Origin: a virus
DNA: 34,436 nt
Direction: 5' to 3' (one strand)
Virus record (IMG/VR): IMGVR_UViG_3300036859_000494
Span: 1-34,436 of that record
Shown here: positions 7,439 through 16,600 of the stretch, piece after piece
Layout: each line of letters begins with the position of its first letter
Numbering within the stretch: the first letter of the stretch is position 1
The notes under the pieces: model-generated
Told to the model about the DNA's origin: nothing
What the model saw: only the letters and a program-made list of their open reading frames with translations
Database searches by the model: none
Translations under genes and position numbers: made by a program

Positions 7439-9433
7439 GTGGACCACGATTTCGGTGGTTTCGCGACGGCATTCGGCATCAAGTGCTCGGACGGGCGAAC
7501 GATCACGCCCGAAGCGTTCAAGCACATGGACAAGCAGCAGATCCCGCTCGTATGGCAGCACCAGCACAACACCCCGGACAATGTCTTGGGACATGCCACG
7601 CTGGAGCATCGCAAGACGGGGATGTACGCCTACTGCTACTTCAACGATACCGATGCTGCGAAGAGTGCCAGAGCACTCGTGGAGCACAAGGATGTCAATG
7701 CCCTCTCGATCTATGCCACGCAGCTGGTCGAGAAGAACAAGACAGTCCTGCATGGGGAACTGGGCGAGGTCAGTCTCGTTCTCAAAGGCGCCAACAGGGG
7801 CGCCAAGATCGACTATGTTCGTGTCGCTCATGGTTCGGGCGACGAAATGGAGATCGAAACTCTCGATGACGAGGCAATCATTCATTCGGGATTCGAGATC
7901 GAGCTCGTCGTGGAACATGCCGATACGGAAACGTATCAGGATGTTTTCAACACTCTGAACGACAAGCAGAAGGCTCTGTTCGAGGTCATGCTGTCGCAGG
8001 CTCTCGGTTCCGCCAAGCAGTCCGATGACAGCGAGGAGGACAAGGCCGAGGACGACAAGCAGGACGAGGAAACCGACGACAAGAAGACTGACGACGACAA
8101 GTCGGATGTCGAGCACAGCGACAAGGAAGGTACGATGACGCGCAACGTCTTCGAGAACAACAAGGACGCTTCGCCCGAGGACGGCGCGCGTACCGGCTCC
8201 ACGCTCACGCACGCCCAGATGTCCACCATCATCGACGACGCGAAGAAGCTGGGTTCCTTCAAGGAGTCGGTTCTCGCGCACGCGGGCGAGTACGGCATCA
8301 CCAACATCGAGGTCCTGTTTCCCGACGCCCAGGCCATCGACAACAAGCCCGAGTGGATCACGCGCAAGATGGCGTGGGTCGAGGGTGTTCTGAACGGTAC
8401 TCGGAAACTTCCCTTCTCCCGCATCAAGTCGCTCTCGGCGGATCTCACGTTCGAGACGGCGCGAGCCAAGGGTTACATCAAGGGCGATCTGAAGAAGGAG
8501 CAGTTCTTCGCTCTGTCGGCCCGGGAAACCACGCCGAAGACGATCTACAAGAAGCAGAAGCTCGACCGCGACGACATCATCGACATCACGGACTTCGACG
8601 TCGTCGCGTGGCTCTGGGTCGAGATGCGGTTCATGTTGCGTGAGGAGATCGCTCGAGCGATCCTCGTCGGCGACGGTCGCGAGGTCGACGACCCGGACAA
8701 GATCGACGAGACCAAGATCCGCCCGATCGCATTCGACGATCCCTTCTACACCGACGTCGTCAGTGTGCCGGCCAACGTGGATTCCATCGAGCTCGTCGAG
8801 GCGGTTCTGCGGGCCCGGGACAACTACAAGGGCACGGCACCGACTGCCTACATGACCAACGCCGTCATGGTCGACATGCTGCTCGCCAAGGACAGTCTCC
8901 GCCGGCGCTACTACAACACCAAGGCCGATCTGGCCTCGGCGCTGGGCGTCACCGAGATCGTCGAGGTTCCGATCATGGAGGGTGTCGAGCGTGACGGCGC
9001 CGAAGTCCTCATGATCATCGTCAATCTGTCGGACTACGCTGTCGGCTCCACCCGGGGTGGCGAGATCACCACGTTCGACGATTTCGACATCGACTACAAC
9101 CAGTACAAGTACCTGATCGAGGGTCGCATGTCCGGTGCTCTGACCCAGCACAAGCGGGCCCAGATCATCACGCGCGGCGCGGGCACGCTCGCGACCCCGA
9201 CGGTTCCGACCTTCGTGTCGGGCACTGGCGTCATCACCATTCCGACGGTCACGGGCGTCACCTACAAGACCCAGGAGACGGGTCCGCTGGGCGCCGCGGG
9301 TACCACCCTTTCGGCGGGTGCCCAGACCGCCCTGACCGCCGGTCAGTCGCAGTCGATCATGGCCGTCCCGAACACCGGCTACTACTTCCCGCACAACTTC
9401 GACGCCGACTGGGTCTTCACGCGTCCTGCGTAA
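7439..9433 (+). CDS. Fused prohead protease, scaffold and major capsid protein
   Basis: A 664-residue polyprotein. Residues 1 to about 150 are an HK97-type prohead protease: VWQHQHN supplies the catalytic His (41 or 43) and ALSIYA the Ser (Ser90). A helical region and a very acidic Asp/Lys-rich linker (about 196-231) resemble a scaffold or delta domain. Residues 233 to about 580 are an HK97-fold capsid subunit. Residues 586-664 are an extra beta domain shared with the major tail protein at 10062. The GTG at 7439 has AAGGAGA five bases upstream. An in-frame ATG at 8135 with its own AAGGAAGG lies exactly at the protease/capsid boundary, and codons become much more C-ending after it. The capsid protein is therefore probably also made alone. 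Confidence 0.88.
   Translation: MDHDFGGFATAFGIKCSDGRTITPEAFKHMDKQQIPLVWQHQHNTPDNVLGHATLEHRKTGMYAYCYFNDTDAAKSARALVEHKDVNALSIYATQLVEKNKTVLHGELGEVSLVLKGANRGAKIDYVRVAHGSGDEMEIETLDDEAIIHSGFEIELVVEHADTETYQDVFNTLNDKQKALFEVMLSQALGSAKQSDDSEEDKAEDDKQDEETDDKKTDDDKSDVEHSDKEGTMTRNVFENNKDASPEDGARTGSTLTHAQMSTIIDDAKKLGSFKESVLAHAGEYGITNIEVLFPDAQAIDNKPEWITRKMAWVEGVLNGTRKLPFSRIKSLSADLTFETARAKGYIKGDLKKEQFFALSARETTPKTIYKKQKLDRDDIIDITDFDVVAWLWVEMRFMLREEIARAILVGDGREVDDPDKIDETKIRPIAFDDPFYTDVVSVPANVDSIELVEAVLRARDNYKGTAPTAYMTNAVMVDMLLAKDSLRRRYYNTKADLASALGVTEIVEVPIMEGVERDGAEVLMIIVNLSDYAVGSTRGGEITTFDDFDIDYNQYKYLIEGRMSGALTQHKRAQIITRGAGTLATPTVPTFVSGTGVITIPTVTGVTYKTQETGPLGAAGTTLSAGAQTALTAGQSQSIMAVPNTGYYFPHNFDADWVFTRPA
8121..8137 (+). 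promoter_or_regulatory. Internal ribosome-binding site and ATG for the free capsid protein
   Basis: AAGGAAGG at 8123-8130 is followed four bases later by an in-frame ATG at 8135 inside the protease-capsid gene. Translation from here gives a 432-residue protein starting MTRNVFENN, the expected size of a mature capsid subunit. Internal starts that yield excess structural protein from a protease fusion are known in phage lambda (C/Nu3). Assignment here rests on the site, the domain boundary and the codon shift. Confidence 0.5.
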
Positions 9434-9443
9434 GGAGATCTGA

Positions 9444-9785
9444 ATGGCAAGGTTTTATGGGAAGGTCGGATTCGGAACGACACAGAATCAAGGAGTGGGT
9501 GTTCACACAGAAGTCATTACTTACCGGTATTACTACGGCGACGTCGTGCGGAACAACCGCTCCAGCGAGAACGATGACAAAGTCAACAGTGATTTGCGTC
9601 TCTCGCACTCCATCTCGATTGTGTCGGATTCACATGCGAACGAACATCTCTTTGCCATTCGGTACGTAGAGTGGACGGGGACTCGATGGGAAGTGACCGA
9701 TGTCGAGGTCCAGAGTCCCCGTCTCCTCTTGAGGTTGGGAGGTGTATACAATGGCCCCGAGGGCACAGCTGCAGTCGAAACTTGA
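9444..9785 (+). CDS. Head closure / head-tail joining protein
   Basis: A 113-residue beta-rich protein of a family common right after the capsid gene in Gram-positive siphoviruses. Recognisable segments are MARFYGKVGFG at the start, then EVITYRYYYGDVVRN, LSHSISIVSD, FAIRYVEWTG and PRLLLRLGGVYNGPE near the end. It should sit in the neck between portal ring and tail tube. AAGGAGATCTGA precedes the ATG. The next gene starts inside its last 35 bases. Confidence 0.75.
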   Translation: MARFYGKVGFGTTQNQGVGVHTEVITYRYYYGDVVRNNRSSENDDKVNSDLRLSHSISIVSDSHANEHLFAIRYVEWTGTRWEVTDVEVQSPRLLLRLGGVYNGPEGTAAVET

Positions 9786-10050
9786 GTTGATACTGCCGCA
9801 TGTATATTTCCAACCTCCATCCAACGTGGCAATGGAATTCCCTGCCATCGTCTACCAACGGGCGAGAGCAGAAACCGAATTTGCTGACAATATCCCCTAC
9901 GGGGTGACCAAACAATATCAGATAATAATGATCACCCGAAATCCTGATGAATCCGCGTTCGACGCAATTGTGGCGCTCCCGATGTGCGTGCACGAACGGA
10001 ACTACATCGCGGACAATCTGAACCATGACGTGTTCAACATCTACTTCTGA
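9751..10050 (+). CDS. Tail terminator-like neck protein
   Basis: A 99-residue protein with the conserved pattern of small neck or tail-terminator proteins: VYFQPPSNVAMEFPAIVYQ, FADNIPYGVTKQYQIIMITR, LPMCVHERNY and ADNLNHDVFNIYF. Such proteins cap the finished tail tube and join it to the head. The ATG at 9751 is preferred to the GTG at 9742 because GGAGGT at 9738-9743 is then seven bases upstream. It overlaps the head-closure gene by 35 bases and lies directly before the major tail protein. Confidence 0.7.
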   Translation: MAPRAQLQSKLELILPHVYFQPPSNVAMEFPAIVYQRARAETEFADNIPYGVTKQYQIIMITRNPDESAFDAIVALPMCVHERNYIADNLNHDVFNIYF

Positions 10051-10061
10051 AAGGAAAACGC

Positions 10062-10949
10062 ATGGCAGTCCTGACATGGGACCAGACTGGCGAGCGTATG
10101 TACGAAACCGGCGTCGATCACGGTGTCCTCTACCAGATCGATGAGACCGGCGAGTACGTCGATGGTGTGGCCTGGAACGGTCTCACGACCGTCACCGAGT
10201 CGCCATCGGGCGCGGAAGCCAATCCGCAGTATGCGGACAACATCAAGTACCTGAACCTCATCTCGACCGAACTCTTCGGGTGCACGATCGAGGCGTACTA
10301 CTACCCGCCGGAGTTCGAGCAGAACGACGGATCCGCTTCCCCAACCCCGGGTCTGAGTGTCGGCCAGCAGCCCCGCAAGCCGTTCGGTTTCTGCTACCGG
10401 ACGCTGAAGGGCAACGACACGGAGGGCAACGCTCACGGCTTCAAGCTCCACCTGGTGTGGGGCGCTCTCGCCGCCCCTTCGGAGAAGGCCTACGCGACGG
10501 TGAGTGACTCGCCCGAGGCGATCACGTTCTCCTGGGAGGTCACTACCACTCCACTCGCCGTCGGTACCGTCCTGGGCACTCCGTACGCGCCCACGGCCAG
10601 CATGACCATCGACAGCACGAAGGTCGATCCGGCCAAGTTGGCCATTCTGGAGTCCTATCTGTATGGGACGGTGTCCGAGGCTCCTTCGATGCCATCTCCG
10701 GCGGACGTGATCACGATCCTGGCCTCGGCGCTGACTCTGGCCACGCCGACGGCACCCACCTACAGCTCGTCGACCGATCTCATCACCATCCCGACGATCA
10801 CTGGTGTCGAGTACTACATCGACGGCAACCTCGTTCCGCCGGGTGACTTCGGACCGATCACGGCGAACAAGCTGGTTCGTGCTCGGCCGGCTTCGGGCTA
10901 CAAGTTCCCGACGCCCGTCCAGGACGAGTGGCTCATCACCTTCGCCTAG
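10062..10949 (+). CDS. Major tail protein with an added C-terminal beta domain
   Basis: A 295-residue tail tube subunit. Residues 1 to about 225 form the tube domain (TWDQTGERMYETGVDHGVLY, EFEQNDGS, RKPFGFCYRT, SPEAITFSWEV). Residues 228-295 are a separate beta domain (TPTAPTYSS, ITIPTITGVEY, RPASGYKFPT, EWLITF) that clearly matches the end of the capsid protein, and so probably decorates the outside of the tube. Codons are strongly C-ending, like the capsid gene and unlike the neighbours, as expected for a very abundant protein. A shorter paralogue lies at 11508. Confidence 0.85.
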   Translation: MAVLTWDQTGERMYETGVDHGVLYQIDETGEYVDGVAWNGLTTVTESPSGAEANPQYADNIKYLNLISTELFGCTIEAYYYPPEFEQNDGSASPTPGLSVGQQPRKPFGFCYRTLKGNDTEGNAHGFKLHLVWGALAAPSEKAYATVSDSPEAITFSWEVTTTPLAVGTVLGTPYAPTASMTIDSTKVDPAKLAILESYLYGTVSEAPSMPSPADVITILASALTLATPTAPTYSSSTDLITIPTITGVEYYIDGNLVPPGDFGPITANKLVRARPASGYKFPTPVQDEWLITFA

Positions 10950-10967
10950 TATGAATGGAGACAAGGA

Positions 10968-11498
10968 ATGCTCGAGATTGACGTCGCATTGGAGGAATCG
11001 TACGACGAGAAGAGAGAGAAATTCGTCGCCACGAAGACTTTCAGAGTGAAGCTCGAGCATTCCTTGGTCTCGGCGTCAAAATGGGAGTCATCCTGGAAGA
11101 TACCCTTCCTCAGTAAGAAAGACAAAACGCCCCAACAAACACTTTCGTACATCAACTTCATGATTCTCAATGAGGAATTGCCTCCGGGGGTTTTCCAGAA
11201 ACTCGTTGAGAACCACATGAGTACAATTGAAGATTACATTGCTGATGAAATGACAGCCACTAAACTATACACGGATCCCAACGGTCCTCAATCTCGAGAA
11301 ACCATTACGACAGAGTTGATTTATTACTGGATGATTTCAATGCATGTCCCTGTCGAATTCCAACACTGGCATTTGAATCGTTTGATCACATTGATCCGAA
11401 CGATCAACTTGAAGAATACACCGAAACGGAAGATGACAACCGCCGAAAGAAGAGCATTGAACAGAAGTCGTCTCGCCAAACACAACACAAGAGGATAG
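10968..11498 (+). CDS. Tail assembly chaperone-like protein
   Basis: A 176-residue protein between two major-tail-like genes. It belongs to a family known from Gram-positive siphoviruses by the segments LEHSLVSASKWESSWKIPFL, ETITTELIYYWMISMHVPVE and WHLNRLITLIRTI, with a basic tail (KRKMTTAERRALNRSRL). Tail chaperones coat the tape measure during tube assembly. No frameshift site of the usual gpG/gpGT type is apparent at its end. AAGGA precedes the ATG. A second protein of a different chaperone-like family lies far downstream at 25492. Confidence 0.65.
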   Translation: MLEIDVALEESYDEKREKFVATKTFRVKLEHSLVSASKWESSWKIPFLSKKDKTPQQTLSYINFMILNEELPPGVFQKLVENHMSTIEDYIADEMTATKLYTDPNGPQSRETITTELIYYWMISMHVPVEFQHWHLNRLITLIRTINLKNTPKRKMTTAERRALNRSRLAKHNTRG

Positions 11499-11507
11499 GG
11501 AGGTGTG

Positions 11508-12257
11508 ATGACGAGAATTAGCTGGTCTCAAAATGGAGAACGCTATTTTGAGGCTGGAATCGATCGCGGTGTGCTCTACATTGACGATGATCCAGGGATT
11601 CCTTGGGTTGGTTTAGTGAATTTCAACAAACAACAGTCGGGTGGAGAATCCACACCTCGATATCTCGATGGAATCAAGATCAGCAATAGAGCATCTCCCG
11701 AGAATTTTGAAGGAACATTGGATGCCTATGCGTATCCCCCTCAATTTGAACAATGCGATGGCACATCGCGTTTTCAGCATGGTCTGAGAATCACGCAGCA
11801 GCGTCGAAAGCCTTTCGGCATGGTTTTCCGCACCAAGATCGGTAATGAAATTGCTGGTCTGGAGAAAGCGTACAAACTTCATATTCTTTACAATTTGAAA
11901 GCGGAACCCTCAACTCGCGGATATCGAACATTGGTCGATCAAAATGAGCCTATGACACTCAGTTGGAAAATCACGTCTCGACCGGAAAGAATCTCGGGAT
12001 TTCGACCTGCAGCTTATTTCATCATCGATTCGAGAGACATTCCTGCGGAGTTGCTCACGCAATTGGAGGATCTCTTCTATGGTACGGAAACCACAGAAGC
12101 AACTCTTCCTACGGCAGGAGAGCTCATGTTCTTGTTCGATTCCTATTTGGACATGATCTATGATGCAGGGACACCTTTCACTGCCGTATTCGCTACTTAC
12201 GATGCTGGTACACCGTCAACACCCGTTGACGCAACGATAGATGGAGGTGCGCTGTAA
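11508..12257 (+). CDS. Second major-tail-protein paralogue
   Basis: A 249-residue paralogue of the protein at 10062 with the same landmarks in order: WSQNGERYFEAGIDRGVLY, PPQFEQCDGT, QQRRKPFGMVFRT, YKLHILYNLKAEPS and PMTLSWKITSRPE. It lacks the capsid-like beta domain and instead ends in an irregular repeat with YDAGTP twice and DGG near the end. Its codon use is ordinary, so it is probably made in smaller amounts, perhaps as a tail-tube variant, a tube end, or a tail decoration. ATG 11508 has AGGGAGGT only three bases upstream; GTG 11505 is the alternative. Confidence 0.7.
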   Translation: MTRISWSQNGERYFEAGIDRGVLYIDDDPGIPWVGLVNFNKQQSGGESTPRYLDGIKISNRASPENFEGTLDAYAYPPQFEQCDGTSRFQHGLRITQQRRKPFGMVFRTKIGNEIAGLEKAYKLHILYNLKAEPSTRGYRTLVDQNEPMTLSWKITSRPERISGFRPAAYFIIDSRDIPAELLTQLEDLFYGTETTEATLPTAGELMFLFDSYLDMIYDAGTPFTAVFATYDAGTPSTPVDATIDGGAL

Positions 12258-13258
12258 TGGCAGAAGGCACACGAATGCAGCAACGGCGTGCCACCGAGGC
12301 TGTGTGGGCAACGTCAGGCTATGTTCTGGCGGATGGTGAACTCGGCGTCACAACCGACACGGGGATCATCAAGATCGGTGATGGAGTGAATGCTTGGTCT
12401 GATCTGGATCCGGCATTCGGCTCAAGCTATCTTCCTATTCTGGGAACAGCTGCGAATTCAAGTCTGTTGGGTGGAATCAGCTCGAGTGGTTTCTGGCAGA
12501 CTGCCGATGCCACTACGGCTGCCACTGCCAGTAAACTCGCTCTGAGGACTGGTACGGGGACCGTCAAGGGTGCTGTAGCGGCCGCCAGTGACGACTTGGT
12601 CGCAAAATCGCAACTTGACACCACGAATGCGAATGTCACAACAAACACCACCGATATCGATAATTTGAAAATCCATTCAGCGGCGAATAGAACTGCTCTT
12701 CTGGCCATTTCCACGGGAAGTCTTCCTTATGGCTACCTTGTCAAGCAGACTGACAAGGGATACATCTGGATGTGGGATGGAGCAGGATGGCGATACAAGG
12801 GCAACCCCACCGGTGATAACCCGTACATCGAATTATCTCGCGGCACTCTATCATGGGGTAACCTCGCGACAGCAGTGTGGGGATTCAGTCTTTTGGCAAC
12901 AAATGACACGGATCTTTTCACATGGAGTGCGGGGACATCATCTTCTGTTGGTGGATATGTTTCTGTAACAGAAGCTGGTCGATATCACATGATGGGTCTT
13001 TCTCAAACGACATACAACCCCAGTGCGTATTACACCAATGTTCAAATGGAATACCCCAGTATTCCCAATACCTATAAACTGTTCAACGCCAATGGACTCA
13101 TGGGGGCTGGAACCCCGTCAGGATTCATGGATTTCACTGTTCATGATTTCGGTGCACTTCCAGCCAGTCAGCATATTCGATTGCAAGTTTACATCAATAT
13201 CGCTGGATCAGAACTTCGTGGCGCACTTCTGCATGTGGAAAGACTTCCTTCTATCTGA
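12257..13258 (+). CDS. Fibre or minor tail protein with a jelly-roll-like tip
   Basis: A 333-residue protein. Residues 8-54 repeat the fibre N-terminal module of the gene at 2281 (QRRATEAVW, ADGELGVTTDT, IIKIGDGVNAWSDL). A Thr/Ala/Asn-rich, probably coiled region follows (about 85-135, TTNANVTTNTTDIDNLKIH). The C-terminal 140 residues are beta-rich and end in HIRLQVYINIAGSELRGALL, like the C1q/TNF-type trimeric tips of phage fibres. The start overlaps the upstream stop as TAATG and has GGAGGT eight bases before it. Whether it sits on the head or the tail is not clear. Confidence 0.6.
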   Translation: MAEGTRMQQRRATEAVWATSGYVLADGELGVTTDTGIIKIGDGVNAWSDLDPAFGSSYLPILGTAANSSLLGGISSSGFWQTADATTAATASKLALRTGTGTVKGAVAAASDDLVAKSQLDTTNANVTTNTTDIDNLKIHSAANRTALLAISTGSLPYGYLVKQTDKGYIWMWDGAGWRYKGNPTGDNPYIELSRGTLSWGNLATAVWGFSLLATNDTDLFTWSAGTSSSVGGYVSVTEAGRYHMMGLSQTTYNPSAYYTNVQMEYPSIPNTYKLFNANGLMGAGTPSGFMDFTVHDFGALPASQHIRLQVYINIAGSELRGALLHVERLPSI

Positions 13259-13270
13259 TAGGAGGAATTC

Positions 13271-13648
13271 ATGATATCACGCTCCAGTAAAGGATCGTTT
13301 TCGGAGACTGAGGCCTTTCTTCGACGACTCACCGATTTGAAAATTGATCGTGTTATCGAAGCGCAAGCCAAAAAGGGCGCTCATGCTCTCTCGGCAGCGA
13401 CTCCGAGTGAATCAGGAAGAGCAGCACTTTCCTGGGATTACGAAATCACAAAAACAGGAAAATCTGTCAATATTTTCTGGACAAATGATGATGTGGAGAA
13501 TGGCTTTCCTGTTGCTGTCATGATTCAATATGGTCATGGCACAGGAACTGGTGGTTGGGTTCAAGGTATCGATTATATCAACCCAGCCATGCGTCCGATA
13601 TTTGACCAGATCGCAGAGACTGTATGGAAGGCGGTGACCTCTGCATGA
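13271..13648 (+). CDS. Tail completion protein (HK97 gp10-like)
   Basis: A 125-residue protein with the familiar motifs of the HK97 gp10-like family: SKGSFSETEAFLRRL at the start, HALSAATPSESGRAALSWDY, NIFWTNDDVENGFPVAVMIQ, YGHGTGTGGWVQG and DYINPAMRPIFDQIAETVW. Such proteins complete the neck or the tail end before head joining. AGGAGGAATTC precedes the ATG. Its stop overlaps the start of the tape measure as ATGA. The position just before the tape measure is uncommon, because gp10-like genes usually precede the major tail protein. Confidence 0.8.
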   Translation: MISRSSKGSFSETEAFLRRLTDLKIDRVIEAQAKKGAHALSAATPSESGRAALSWDYEITKTGKSVNIFWTNDDVENGFPVAVMIQYGHGTGTGGWVQGIDYINPAMRPIFDQIAETVWKAVTSA

Positions 13649-16600
13649 GTAATGTTGAAGAGCGCATTGTTCGCATGAAGTTTGACAACGCGACTTTCGC
13701 CAACGGCGTCAGCTCAACCATGTCACAGCTTCAGGCTCTGGACAAGGCACTTCAGCTCGATGGTGCTTCTCAAGGTATCCAGCAAGCAAATGATGCTGTT
13801 GGTCGTTTCAATACCGGCGGTGCTCAGGAGCAAGTTTCATCGCTGGCGCAGCGATTCAGCGCTCTCGAGATCGCTGCCGTCACAGCTTTGGCAAATATCG
13901 TCAATAAAGCAGTCAATGCGGGTCTTAGTCTAGCGAAGTCTCTGTCAGTCGAACCCATCATTGCAGGATTCAAGGAATATGAGACAAATCTCGGCTCTAT
14001 TCAGACCGTTCTGTCCAATACTGGTCTGAAAGGTGCTGAAGGTCTTGCGAAAGTCAATGATGCTCTGGGTAAACTGAATACTTATTCAGACCAAACGATC
14101 TACAATTTCTCCGAAATGGCTCGGAATATCGGAACCTTCACCGCTGCTGGTGTGACACTCGATGTGGCTACCAACGCCATCAAGGGTATTGCCAATCTGG
14201 CTGCAGTTTCGGGATCCAACGCCGAGCAAGCTTCAACAGCAATGTATCAACTCTCACAAGCCATATCCGCGGGTAAAGTCAGTCTGGAAGACTGGAATTC
14301 GGTTGTCAATGCGGGTTTGGGTGGCAAAGTATTCCAAGATGCCTTGGTCGAGACAGCTCGAGCACAAGGTATTGCTGTTGATAGCATGATCAAGAAGAAT
14401 GGCTCGTTCCGAATGAGTCTGCAAGAAGGATGGCTTACCAGCAAGGTTCTCACGGAGACACTCAGTAAGTTCACGGGTGATCTGACTGCAGACCAATTGA
14501 AGTCCATGGGATACACCCAAGCTCAAATCAAGGGCATTCTTGAGATGGGCAAGACGGCCGTTGACGCCGCCACCAAAGTCAAGTCCATGAGTCAATTGCT
14601 GGATACTCTACGGGAAGCCGTGGGATCCGGTTGGTCGAAGACGTGGCAGATTGTCTTTGGCGATTTCGATGAGGCCAAAGAGCTCTTTACGGGCGTTAAC
14701 AATGTCCTGGGTGGAATGATCAGCGCTTCGGCGGATGCTCGGAATAACCTTCTTCAGGGATGGAAGGATCTGGGTGGTCGTCAAGCTCTGATTGATGGGA
14801 TCGCTAACGCGTTCAAGGCGCTCATGGCGATCTTGAAGCCCATCAAGGATGCTTTCCGGGAGATCTTCCCGGCAACAACCGCCAAGCAACTCTACGACAT
14901 GACAGTCGCTTTCCGAGACTTCATGGCGAAGCTCAAAATAGGAGAGGAAACCGCAAATAACCTCCGGAGGACATTTGCCGGATTGTTTGCGATCTTGGGA
15001 ATCGGCTGGGAATTGATCAAGGCCGGTGTCAAATTCATCTTTGACCTGATCGGAAGTCTCACCGCGGGCTCCGGTGGAGTTCTTAAATTCACTGGCACTA
15101 TCGGTGATTTCTTGTACGAACTCCATCAAACTATTCGAGATGGTGAAGCGTTCGGTAAAGTTTTCGATTTCATCGGGAAAGTCCTTTCTTACCCGATCAA
15201 TATCATCAAAACTCTGATTGGTTTGCTCGGTAAGCTATTCTCTGGCGTTGGGGGCGACGCAGAATCAGCCAAAGAATCCATCGGGGGTCTGGTTGACTCG
15301 ATGAGTCCTCTCGAGCGCCTCGGAAAACTCATCGCATCAACCTGGCAGAAAATTCACGATATCTTCTCCACCGTTGCGCAAAATGTGAAGAACGTCGCCA
15401 AGGAATTTGTCGATTGGGCAAAAGGCATCGGTGCAGCCATTGCTGGAGTTTTCCAGGGCGGTTTGAATTTCGACGCCATTCTGGGCGCTATCAATACTGG
15501 TTTGTTTGCAGGATTGATTGTCCTTTTCAAGAAATTCGTTTCGAAGTTTGGGGACTTCAAACTCGACGGCGGACTTCTCGATGGTGTCAAGGACGCTATC
15601 GATGGTTTGACCGGATCTCTCAAGGGAATGCAGAACGCTCTGAATGCTGCCGCTCTTCTCGGAATCGCCCTGGCCATCGGTGTTCTGACTCTGTCGTTCA
15701 TCGGCCTCGCGGATATCGACGCGGGCGGCTTAACAAGAGCATCTGCAGCGATCGCGGTCATGTTCACTCAACTGAGCCTTGCTTTCGTGGCTTTCAACAA
15801 AATTAGCTCCGGAGGATCTGCCGTCAAAGTAGGCATAATGTCCGCCGGCCTCATACTTCTTGCCCTCGCTGTGCGCGTCTTGGCAAGCTCTGTTGAAAAG
15901 CTCGGCAGCATGGATCTCGAGACTCTACATAAAGGCTTGATTGCGGTAGCCATTCTTCTCGGAACATTGGTTGCTGCCAGCAATCGCCTCAATACTGTCG
16001 CACCAGGAATGATCAGGACAGCTGCTGGTCTGGTGATCTTGGCTGCAGCGATCCGTCTCCTTGTCGAATCGGTACAAGAGCTCGGCGGAATGGATTGGGA
16101 GAGCCTCGCTAAAGGACTTGTGGGAGTTGGCGCAATTCTAGCCGCTCTGGCACTCTTCACCAAATTTGCCGAGGCAGATAAAGGCGGGATTTCTCAAGGA
16201 GCCGGAATTGTTCTGCTTGCCGTGGGTCTCAAGATTCTCGCCAGTGCGATAGGGGATTTCACTAAATTCAACTGGGAGCAATTGGCTCGAGGAATGGCCG
16301 GCGTTGCGGTCGGACTTGGATTGATCACTGCAGCGATCAATCTCCTTCCGAACGGCGCGACATTCAAAGCCGCAGGAATTCTGATCGTCGCGACTTCTCT
16401 ACAATTGATTGCCGACGGTGTGAAGGAAATGTCCGATCTCAAATGGAGTGAAATCGCTCGGGGAATCACTGTGTTGGCAGGAGCTCTTCTGTCGATCGCA
16501 GTAGCACTGAAGATCATCCCCAAGGGTTCTGTTCTGAATGCTGCTGCAATTCTGATTGTTGCTGCTGCCTTGCATATTCTCAACGATGCGCTGGCTGAAA

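Noticed and set aside
7418-9394. A 658-codon open frame on the minus strand opposite the capsid gene
   Set aside because: It mirrors the C-ending codon use of the capsid gene, which removes stops in the opposite frame. The product is a low-complexity Arg/Asp/Val/Leu string with no ribosome-binding site or known domain.
10041-11060. A 339-codon minus-strand frame opposite the major tail protein
   Set aside because: It is a shadow of the C-ending codons on the plus strand and runs across two real genes.
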